DNA from: Agromyces aureus | Lineage (GTDB): Bacteria; Actinomycetota; Actinomycetes; Actinomycetales; Microbacteriaceae | Direction of reading: 5' to 3' | DNA: 64,000 nt | Assembly: GCF_001660485.1 (NCBI RefSeq) | Contig: NZ_CP013979.1 | Location: forward strand, 806,001-870,000 | Position numbers and translations under genes: made by a program | The notes under the pieces: generated by a model | Database searches by the model: none | Seen by the model: the letters and a program-made list of their open reading frames with translations, nothing else | Told to the model about the DNA's origin: nothing | Shown here: positions 34,186-41,787 of the stretch, in pieces | Layout: every line of letters starts with the position of its first letter | Position numbering within the stretch: position 1 is the stretch's first letter

Positions 34186-36405
34186 TCAGCCGCAGCTCCG
34201 CGCGGCGTAGCCGGCCGAGACGGAGTCGGTGGCCGAGGGGCCGGCCCCGGTCGCGGTGACGGTCGTCGTGCCCGCAGGCAGCGCGACGAGTCGGCTCGCG
34301 AAGCTCGCACTGGTCGAGGCGCCCGCGGCGAGGGCGGCGACCTGCTTCGAGCCGTACGGCGTCTCGATGGCGACCGCGACGGGCTCGTCGGACTCGTTCG
34401 TCGCGGTGACCGCGAGCACGGCCTTGCCGGCGACGCATCGGGTGGTCGCGACGGCCGACACCTCGACCTGGCCGCGGATCGGGTGCGGCGCGACGCTCGT
34501 GAGCGTCGGCTGCACGGTCTGGAAGAGCCCGTCGGCGCCGATCGTCAGCTTGTCGATGGTCGTCTCGCGGTGCGTGCCGTCGCCGTTCGGCATCGCGAAG
34601 CGGTGGTAGGCGATGTACCAGTCGTCGGTGCCCGGCACGTTGATGATCGAGCTGTGCCCCGTGCCCTTGATGCCGAGCGAGAGGTCCTTCTGCAGGATCA
34701 CGCCGCGGTACGTCCAGGGGCCGGTCGCACTCGTCGACGTGGCATAGCCGACGCGATAGTTCTCGGAGCCGGTGTCGTCGATCGCGTAGGTGAGGTGGTA
34801 GATCCCGTCGCGGTAGTTCATGAACGAACCCTCGCGGTACGACGTGAGCCCGCTCATCGCCGAGATCGTGCCGGACTTCAGCGACGTCATGGTGTCGCTC
34901 AGCTCGGCGAACACCGGGCTGCCGTTGCCCCAGTAGAGGTAGTACCTGCCCGTCACCGGGTCGTGGAACGCGGCAGGGTCGATGGCCTGACCGGAGGTCA
35001 CGGCCTCGTTGTTGAGGATCATCGCGGTCGGCTGCGCGGTGAACGGCCCCTCGGGGCTGTCGGCCACAGCCACGCCGATCGTCTTGCGGTTCAGCGACGC
35101 GTTGTGGCCGCTGAAGTAGAAGAAGTACCGGCCGTCGCGTTCGATGATCGTGGGAGCCCACGCGTTGCCCGTCGCCCACGGCACATTGCCGGCAGCGCCG
35201 TCAAGGGTGAGGAACGGCTGCTCGGAGCGGGTCCAGTTCACGAGGTCGGCCGACTTCCACACGTAGAAGTCCTTGCCGCCCCACCCCGCGGTGCCGTCGG
35301 TCGTCGCATAGAGGTAGTACGTGTCGCCGAAGACCGCGATGTTCGGGTCGGCGTACAGGCCGGGCAGCACCGGGCTGTTCACGGCCTGCGCCGACAGCGT
35401 CCACGTCGAGGTCGCACCATCGGGCGCCGTCAGCGTGTACACGACGGGGGAGCGCAGGTCGACCGTCGAGCCCGATGCCGGCGACACAGTCACGCCCGCG
35501 GCGGCGACGAAGGTCGGGGCGAGCGCCGAGACATCCGTGCCCGGCCGCACCGGGAGGATCGCGGTGCGGGCGGTGCCGTTCACGATCGGGGCGAGCTTCA
35601 GCAGCGCGGGGTCGGCCAGCGAGACCTCCGTCAACTGATCGGTCGCACCGGCATTCGTGAGCACCTCGGATGCCGAGAGCGCCCGGTCGAACACCTGCAC
35701 GTCGTCGAACGAGCCCTTGAAGTACTCGTCGGCCGCGTAGAGCGACTTGCCGAGGTAGCCGTACAGGTTCGTCCCGAGGTCGGACACCGTCGTGTTCAGC
35801 GCGGCGTTCTCGCCGAGCTTCGCGCCGTCGACGTACACGGTCATCTTCGCGCCGTCGAACACGAGGTCGTAGTGGTGCCAGGCCCCGCTCGCGACGGTGC
35901 CCGTGACGGCCGACTCGTTCTGCCACGAGGTCTGCGTGATCGCGGTGCGTACGTCGGCGCCGCGCAACCGGAAGAAGGAGTACTTGTTCGAGTCCGCGCC
36001 GAACGCGAACGTGAAGAAGTTGCCGCTCGCCTTCTCGCTCTTCACGTCGAGCGAGACGGTCATGTTCGAGCGGCCGTCGAAGAACCCGCGCGGGAACGCC
36101 GCGAACCCGTTCGTCGTGCCGTCGAGGCGCAGCACCTTGCCGCGCTCGGCGTCGGTCGCCACGGCGGCGGTGCCCGACGCGGTGAGGTGGGCGGCACCCA
36201 CCGAGTCCTGGAGGGTGCCATCGTCGAACGCGTACGACGCGATCGGCTGGGGCGGGGCGTCGGCGGCGAGCGCCGGCGGCCCGGCGAGCAGCGTCGACGC
36301 CACGACGGCGCCCACGACGACGGATGCCGCGGCGGCCCGTCGTCGCGTCGCGCCGCGTGGGCGCGGCTCGCGGGTTCGGTCATGGAATACGGAAGAGGGC
36401 ATCAT
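34186..36405 (-). CDS. Secreted LamG-GH43 glycosidase
   Basis: 739 residues. Signal peptide to about 48 (ALAAD). A LamG-type concanavalin-like domain (about 55-235, PIASYAFDDGTLQDSVG... FKGSFDDVQVFDRALSASEV), then an immunoglobulin-like/DUF-type strand region (about 240-335). The GH43 propeller (about 340-640) has base Asp in LYADPNIAVFG, modulator in AIDPAAFHD and acid Glu in SYREGSFM. The RCVAGK domain closes the protein (about 645-739, ending SCG). Probable arabinofuranosidase or endo-arabinanase. ATG 36405 or 36402 both follow GAGGA; the second has the better spacing. Last gene of the minus-strand cluster. Confidence 0.9.
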   Translation of the reverse strand: MMPSSVFHDRTREPRPRGATRRRAAAASVVVGAVVASTLLAGPPALAADAPPQPIASYAFDDGTLQDSVGAAHLTASGTAAVATDAERGKVLRLDGTTNGFAAFPRGFFDGRSNMTVSLDVKSEKASGNFFTFAFGADSNKYSFFRLRGADVRTAITQTSWQNESAVTGTVASGAWHHYDLVFDGAKMTVYVDGAKLGENAALNTTVSDLGTNLYGYLGKSLYAADEYFKGSFDDVQVFDRALSASEVLTNAGATDQLTEVSLADPALLKLAPIVNGTARTAILPVRPGTDVSALAPTFVAAAGVTVSPASGSTVDLRSPVVYTLTAPDGATSTWTLSAQAVNSPVLPGLYADPNIAVFGDTYYLYATTDGTAGWGGKDFYVWKSADLVNWTRSEQPFLTLDGAAGNVPWATGNAWAPTIIERDGRYFFYFSGHNASLNRKTIGVAVADSPEGPFTAQPTAMILNNEAVTSGQAIDPAAFHDPVTGRYYLYWGNGSPVFAELSDTMTSLKSGTISAMSGLTSYREGSFMNYRDGIYHLTYAIDDTGSENYRVGYATSTSATGPWTYRGVILQKDLSLGIKGTGHSSIINVPGTDDWYIAYHRFAMPNGDGTHRETTIDKLTIGADGLFQTVQPTLTSVAPHPIRGQVEVSAVATTRCVAGKAVLAVTATNESDEPVAVAIETPYGSKQVAALAAGASTSASFASRLVALPAGTTTVTATGAGPSATDSVSAGYAARSCG

Positions 36406-36460
36406 CGATCCTCGATTCGTTCGGTTGGTGGTGCAGGGTCGTGAGGGCGCATCGCGACGT

Positions 36461-36491
36461 GGGCGCCGCCGCCGGTTCGGCGACGGCGCCC
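36461..36491 (-). terminator. Intercistronic hairpin before the last GH43 gene
   Basis: GGGCGCCGCCGCC (36461-36473) and GGCGACGGCGCCC (36479-36491) pair at 12 of 13 positions with a five-base loop. It may attenuate transcription between the two GH43 genes or stabilise the upstream mRNA. Confidence 0.6.
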
Positions 36492-36517
36492 TCGTGTTCG
36501 CGCTCGGTTCGGATGCC

Positions 36518-38752
36518 TCAGCAGCCCGTCGCCGGGTACGCGGCCGTGACGCTCAGCGAGCGGCCCGGGTCGGCGGGGTCGGCGGCCGCGACGGTCACCG
36601 TGGCCGCGGCGATCGACTTCGCACGGCTCGAGAACGACGCGCTCGCCGAGTCGGCGGCGTCGAGGGCGTACGACTTCGCGCCGTAGGCGCTCGTCGCCGT
36701 GACGTCGAGCTGCACGTCGTCGGCGTTGCGCACGGTGGCCACGACGACCGCCTTGCCCGCGACGCACCGCGTGGTCGCGGTCGCCTCGACCGCGGCGGGG
36801 GCGACCGGGTCGGCCGCGACCGATGCGAGGCGGTAGCGCTGGCAGTCGTTGTTCAGCACGCTGTACTGGTGCACGCGGGTGCCGTCGGCCGCCGCGCAGA
36901 ACGACAGGTCGAGTGCCTTCAGGCTCGTGCCGTTGCGGAACTCCACGACGCCGTCGTTGCTCACGAGCACCCGCCAGGTGCTGCCGGCCACGCCGCAGGC
37001 ACCCTGCGTGACGGTCGCGGAGTCCGCCGACGAACCGCCGGTGACCGAGAGGCACTTCGCGGGTGCCGAGCCGAGGTGGATCTCGAACTCGCCGTTCGCC
37101 GCCCCCGTGAAGGTCACGCCCTGGCACGCGGTGCCGGCGTACTCGCGCTGCTGCAGGATCGCGCCGTCGGCGGTCGTGCAGCCCGGGACCTCGAGCGCCT
37201 TGCCCGACGCGATCGAGGTCACGACGACCGAGCCCGCCGGGCGGAGCGCCCAGTCCTGGCCGGCCGACGCGTTCGCGGTCGACTGCACGATCGCAGCCCC
37301 CGTCGAACCCGTCGAGCCCGCCGAGGCGCCGGCCGCGTCGAGCAGCTTGCCGCTCGTGCGGTTCGTGAGCTTCGACCAGCCGCCCGTGGTCTGCGAGACC
37401 GTCCACTGCTGGCATCCGGTCGTGACGAAGGGCGTCTGCGTCACTCCGACGCCCTGCGCCGAGGCGCAGGCGTCGGGCCCGAGCGAGGTGCCGCTCACCG
37501 CGTTCACGATGCGCAGGTACCCGTCGCCGGTGGTGTCGAGCACGAAGCGCGATCGCGACGAGGCGCAGTCGCCCTGCACGAGTGCGGCGCCGCTCTCGGC
37601 CGACGGCACGGTGGCGCACAGTCCGGTGCTGCGGCTGACCAGGTTCCACCTGGCGCCCTCGACCCGGGCCGTGATCGGCGCGTTCTCGCCGCTCGGCACC
37701 ACGACCGCCGTCGACGTGGCCTGCGGAACGCCGAAGTCGGGCTCACCGGCATCCGACCAGTCCACGACCTGCGCACGAGCCGATCGTTCGCGACTGCATC
37801 CGCCGTCGGCGCGGGCGTTGGCGTGGTAGAGGTTCCACGTCTCGGTGCCGTCGGGCGACTCGAAGAAATCGTTGTGCCCGGTGCCGTAGACGCCGTTCGC
37901 CTTCGAGAAGACGGGCCCGTCGCTCTTCTGCCACGAGGCCTGCACCACGGGATCGCCGCCGAGGTACTCGAGCGTGCCGAGCTGGTAGTCCTCGGTGCCG
38001 CAGAAGCTCGCCGAGTAGACGATCCAGGTCTTGCCGTTCTTCTGCAGCGGGATCGGTCCCTCGTTCACGGGCTGCCCGATGACCTCCCACGGCTCGGTGG
38101 GCTGCGACAGGATGTTGAGCGGTCCGGTCGCCGTCCACGGGTTCGACATGCGCGCGATGTAGTTGCTCTGCAGCCCGTCGGGCGCGAACGCCGACCAGGT
38201 CACGAACAGCTCGCCGTTCAGTTCGAGGTACGCGCCGTCGATGTTCCAGTCGTCGGTCGGGATCGGTCGGCCCTTGTACGTGTAAGGGCCCATCGGGTCA
38301 TCCGCCGCGCTCTCGATCACCTGGAGGTGCTGCGTGCCGTAGTTGCCCGACACTCCCATCGTGTACATGAGGTACCAGCGCCAGCCGTTCGGCCCCTCGA
38401 GGCGCTGCAGCTCGGGCGCCCACATGTTGCCGTTGCGGCCCGTGTTGGTGTCGGAGTACACCGTCACGGGCTTCGTGGTGCCGAGCCCGGCGAGGGTCGG
38501 CGCCTTGCGCATGACGACCCGGTTGTCCCACGTCGTCGACACGAGGTAGTAGTTGCCGTCGTGGAACTCGATCGTCGGGTCGGCCGTGTCGGGCGCGAGC
38601 GGGTTGGTGAAGGTGTCCTCCCCGATCGCCTCGGCGGCCGGCGCCTGCGCGGCGTCGAGGGCCGTGAGTCCGGTCACGCCCCCGATCGCCAGCGCGGCGA
38701 CCAGGGCCGTGTGCATCAGGTTCCGGATGCCGCGGGGCGCGCGCTTCAGCAC
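36518..38752 (-). CDS. Secreted GH43 arabinofuranosidase with ricin-type lectin modules
   Basis: 744 residues. Signal peptide to about 41. The N-terminal GH43 propeller (about 48-330) has base Asp in TADPTIEFHD, modulator Asp in NIDGAYLELN and acid Glu in VNEGPIPLQK, resembling exo-1,5-alpha-L-arabinofuranosidases (subfamily 26-like). Two ricin-B/CBM13-like trefoil regions follow (about 345-650), with repeated Q-x-W / cysteine patterns. The RCVAGK domain ends the protein (about 655-744, ...PATGC). The GTG start at 38752 overlaps the end of the upstream gene by seven bases: the terminal Cys codon and stop of that gene contain this start (GTGCTGA), so translation is likely coupled. Confidence 0.9.
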   Translation of the reverse strand: MLKRAPRGIRNLMHTALVAALAIGGVTGLTALDAAQAPAAEAIGEDTFTNPLAPDTADPTIEFHDGNYYLVSTTWDNRVVMRKAPTLAGLGTTKPVTVYSDTNTGRNGNMWAPELQRLEGPNGWRWYLMYTMGVSGNYGTQHLQVIESAADDPMGPYTYKGRPIPTDDWNIDGAYLELNGELFVTWSAFAPDGLQSNYIARMSNPWTATGPLNILSQPTEPWEVIGQPVNEGPIPLQKNGKTWIVYSASFCGTEDYQLGTLEYLGGDPVVQASWQKSDGPVFSKANGVYGTGHNDFFESPDGTETWNLYHANARADGGCSRERSARAQVVDWSDAGEPDFGVPQATSTAVVVPSGENAPITARVEGARWNLVSRSTGLCATVPSAESGAALVQGDCASSRSRFVLDTTGDGYLRIVNAVSGTSLGPDACASAQGVGVTQTPFVTTGCQQWTVSQTTGGWSKLTNRTSGKLLDAAGASAGSTGSTGAAIVQSTANASAGQDWALRPAGSVVVTSIASGKALEVPGCTTADGAILQQREYAGTACQGVTFTGAANGEFEIHLGSAPAKCLSVTGGSSADSATVTQGACGVAGSTWRVLVSNDGVVEFRNGTSLKALDLSFCAAADGTRVHQYSVLNNDCQRYRLASVAADPVAPAAVEATATTRCVAGKAVVVATVRNADDVQLDVTATSAYGAKSYALDAADSASASFSSRAKSIAAATVTVAAADPADPGRSLSVTAAYPATGC

Positions 38753-41640
38753 GTGCGGCCCTCATAGGCGGCAACGACGGCCACGCCGTCGACCGTCGCC
38801 GTGACCTGCCCGGCGGGCACGGTCGCGAGGCGGCTCGGGAACGTGATCGACTGCGTCGCGCCGGCGGCGAGTGCGATCGTGCGCTCGCCGTAGGCCGAGG
38901 ACACGGCGACGTTCGCGCTCTGCGATGCCCGGTTGGCGGCCTTCGCGACGAGCGAGACCTTGCCGGCCACGCAGCGCGTCTCGGCGACCACCTCGACGCC
39001 GGGCGTGACGGTCACGGTGGCCGTCACCGGCATCCGCGAGTCGTCCTGCGCGACGCCGCGCACCGTGAAGGTGCCGGGTGCCGCGTAGTCGCCTGCCGGC
39101 ACGGTCGCCCACACGACGTCGGCCTGCTTCGTCGCGCCGGCGGCGGTCGTGAGCGACGCCTTCGGCAGCACCGGAGCGACACCGGCCCGCGTGGTCACGT
39201 CGATCGGGGCGACCTCGGCGACCGCGACCGCCGGGGCGTACGCCTCGAGCACCTTCTGGTACTCGGCGCGCGTCACCGGGATCACGGTGCCGTGCCGCGG
39301 CTTGCCGCCGTCGCTGTTCTGCGGCAGGTTCGCGCGCAGCGTCGCACCGAGGGGCTGCCACGAGTTGCCGTCGGCGATGTCGCCGGACCCGAACGGGATG
39401 TAGTAGTTCGGGCCGCCGTGGTACGAGGGCTGGTCGATGAAGAGGTACCACTCGAAGCCGTTCACGTCGCCCGGGTTCGACGGGAAGATGCTCGGCCCCT
39501 CGCCGCTCGAGTAGGTGCCGCCGGGCTCGCCGTTCGGCAGGCCGGTCGCGACCTTCTCCTTCACGAGCGTCCACTGGTCGGCCGCGCCGGAGGTGCCGGG
39601 CAGCGAGCCGGTGATCGTGGCGAGCAGGTTCGTCGACTTCTCCTCGCGGATGGTCATCGACGCCTCGTCCTTCGTGAAGCGGTAGAAGATGCCGTCCTGC
39701 TCGGCGACCGTCGAGTCGATCAGGCCGAGGCCCGTGCCGCGCTTGACGTCGGACCAGACCTGCGGCTCAGAGAAGGTGACGAAGTCGTCGGTCGTGGCGT
39801 AGACCATGCGGTTGTAGGTCACGGCCGTGCGAGATGCCGCGTTGGTGTCGGCGTACAGGTTCGAGGCCCAGAAGACCACGTAGCGGCCGAGCTCGTCGTC
39901 CCAGTACGCCTCGGGCGCCCACGTGTTGCCGGCGTACGGCGTCGAGACCTGGATGTGCCGCTGGTTCGACCAGTTGACGAGGTCGGTCGACTCCCAGACC
40001 TCGATCGCGAGCGAGCCCGAGAGCTGCGCGGTCGTGAAGCCGCCGGCGAGTCCGGCGACCTTGAGGTCGGTGGCGAGCATGTAGAACTTGTCGCCCTCGT
40101 GCGAGCGGATGATGAACGGGTCGCGGAGGCCGGTCGTGCCCTGCGTCGAGGTGAAGATCGGCTCGCCGCCGTTCAGCGTGTTCCAGCGCAGCGCGTCGTT
40201 GCCCTTCGAGGCGGCGAGGCTGACGCGCTCGGCGCCGGCGCCCTCGCCCGTGAAGAACGCCCAGACGTAGGCCTCGGGGTCGTCGGCGTCGGCGGGCTTC
40301 GCCGGCACGGTCAGCGCGAACGTGCGCGATGTCGTCGCGGCGCCGCTCGTCGCGGTCGCGGTGAGTTCGACCTGCGCGGAGGCCGCGGGGCGCGTGATCG
40401 TGATCGTGGCGGTGCCCGCCTTGACCCCGGTGCGCACGGTCGCGACCGCGGCGCCGTCGGTCACGGCCCAGCCGATGGCGGAGCCGTTGGCTCCGACGGT
40501 CGGCACCGAGAAGCTCGTGCGCACGTCGCCGGCCGAGACCGGCAGCGAGACGGCTGCGGCGTCGGCGTCGACCTTCGCCTGGTCCGAGAGCTGTGCGGGC
40601 ACGGTCACGACGAAGGTGCGCGTCGCGGTCGCGCCGCCCGCGGTGAAGGTCGCCGTCAGCGTGGCCGTGGCGTCGGCCGAGCCGCCCGCGGGGCGGGTGA
40701 CGGTCGCGGCGCCGCCGGACACGGCGATCGCCGACGAGTCGGAGGCCCATGCGATGGCCGCGCCGTGGCTCGCCGTCGGCAGCGTGAAGTTCGCGGTCGC
40801 GGTCGAGGCGACCGAGACGGCGGCGGTCGCACCGGCCAGTGCCTGATCGGCGAAGAGCTGCTGCACCGTGGCCGAGTCGAGGGCGGCGCCGTACACCGCG
40901 TAGTCGCCGACCGATCCGGCCCAGCCGTTGTCGGCGTAGGTCGAGCGGCCGAGGTACGACACGAGGTTGGAGCCGAATGACGACACGTTGCGTGCGATCG
41001 TGACCTGGCTGATCTGGGCGCCGTTGACGTAGGTCGTGAGCTTGCCAGCGACGCCGTCGATGACGCTCGTGTACAGCGCCATGCCCGTGGGCGTCGTGAT
41101 GCCGGTGGTCGCCGCGTTCGTCGCGCCGGCGCCGACCTCGGTGCCCCATGGCGCGGTCGCGCTGACGGTGTTCGTCAGCGCGGACTTCACGTAGCCGCTG
41201 GGGTTGGTCGGGTTCAGCAGCCAGTAGGCGCTGGAGTAGGAGGCGCCGGATGCCACGGGCGCGCCGATGAAGGCGGCGGCGACGTTCGCGGGTCCGGTGC
41301 GGTTCTCGAGCCAGGTCGAGACGGTGAGCTGCGTCTTGCCGACGAGGCCCGCGGTCGGCACCTCGAGGTAGCCGGCGCTCGCGCGAGCGCCGCCCGGGAG
41401 CGACAGCGCTCCGCCATCGACGGTCGCGCCCGCCTGCTTGATGACGCCGTCGTAGCCGTTGCCGGAGGCGTCGGCGACGACCCCCGCCGCAGCGGCGTCG
41501 AAGGTGTAGTGGATCAGCGGGGCCGGCGCCTCGGCGGCGTCGGCGGACTGCGGGGCGATGGCCCCGACGGCGGCGAAGGCGGCGGCGGCCGCCACGACGG
41601 CGGCCCCCGTCCGCAGCTTCCGCACGAAGGTGTCGCGCAT
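38746..41640 (-). CDS. Secreted LamG-GH43 glycosidase
   Basis: 964 residues. Signal peptide to about 35. LamG domain (about 42-250), two immunoglobulin-like atypical repeats (about 265-440), then the GH43 propeller (about 450-770) with base Asp in GLRDPFIIRSHEGD, modulator in LIDSTVAEQD and acid Glu in SSGEGPSIFP. A Big_4-like bacterial Ig domain (about 775-870) and the RCVAGK domain (ending GRTC) follow. Same modular plan as 41788, 44988 and 54543. Probably an arabinan/arabinogalactan side-chain enzyme. ATG 41640. The stop overlaps the GTG of the next gene. Confidence 0.9.
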   Translation of the reverse strand: MRDTFVRKLRTGAAVVAAAAAFAAVGAIAPQSADAAEAPAPLIHYTFDAAAAGVVADASGNGYDGVIKQAGATVDGGALSLPGGARASAGYLEVPTAGLVGKTQLTVSTWLENRTGPANVAAAFIGAPVASGASYSSAYWLLNPTNPSGYVKSALTNTVSATAPWGTEVGAGATNAATTGITTPTGMALYTSVIDGVAGKLTTYVNGAQISQVTIARNVSSFGSNLVSYLGRSTYADNGWAGSVGDYAVYGAALDSATVQQLFADQALAGATAAVSVASTATANFTLPTASHGAAIAWASDSSAIAVSGGAATVTRPAGGSADATATLTATFTAGGATATRTFVVTVPAQLSDQAKVDADAAAVSLPVSAGDVRTSFSVPTVGANGSAIGWAVTDGAAVATVRTGVKAGTATITITRPAASAQVELTATATSGAATTSRTFALTVPAKPADADDPEAYVWAFFTGEGAGAERVSLAASKGNDALRWNTLNGGEPIFTSTQGTTGLRDPFIIRSHEGDKFYMLATDLKVAGLAGGFTTAQLSGSLAIEVWESTDLVNWSNQRHIQVSTPYAGNTWAPEAYWDDELGRYVVFWASNLYADTNAASRTAVTYNRMVYATTDDFVTFSEPQVWSDVKRGTGLGLIDSTVAEQDGIFYRFTKDEASMTIREEKSTNLLATITGSLPGTSGAADQWTLVKEKVATGLPNGEPGGTYSSGEGPSIFPSNPGDVNGFEWYLFIDQPSYHGGPNYYIPFGSGDIADGNSWQPLGATLRANLPQNSDGGKPRHGTVIPVTRAEYQKVLEAYAPAVAVAEVAPIDVTTRAGVAPVLPKASLTTAAGATKQADVVWATVPAGDYAAPGTFTVRGVAQDDSRMPVTATVTVTPGVEVVAETRCVAGKVSLVAKAANRASQSANVAVSSAYGERTIALAAGATQSITFPSRLATVPAGQVTATVDGVAVVAAYEGRTC

Positions 41641-41735
41641 GTCACTCCAATGTGTGTGGTGGTGCGGTGTGATGGGGGCCGGTGCGTGGCGCCGCCGGTG
41701 GTCGGTGGTGTCGGCCGGTGGTGTCGGCCGGGGGA

Positions 41736-41778
41736 CGGTTCCGGATGCCGCGACGCGTCACCGCGGCATCCGGAACCG
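41736..41778 (-). terminator. 17-base perfect hairpin between two minus-strand GH43 genes
   Basis: CGGTTCCGGATGCCGCG (41736-41752) pairs perfectly with CGCGGCATCCGGAACCG (41762-41778). It lies ten bases after the 41788 stop and before the 41640 start. It may stop or reduce read-through into the next three genes, which would then need read-through or their own promoter in 41641-41735. Confidence 0.75.
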
Positions 41779-41787
41779 CCCGATCGG

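Noticed and set aside
33952..36444. Plus-strand frame of 830 codons opposite the LamG-GH43 gene
   Set aside because: Shadow of the minus-strand gene: Arg/Gly/Val-rich, no recognisable fold and no conserved motif.
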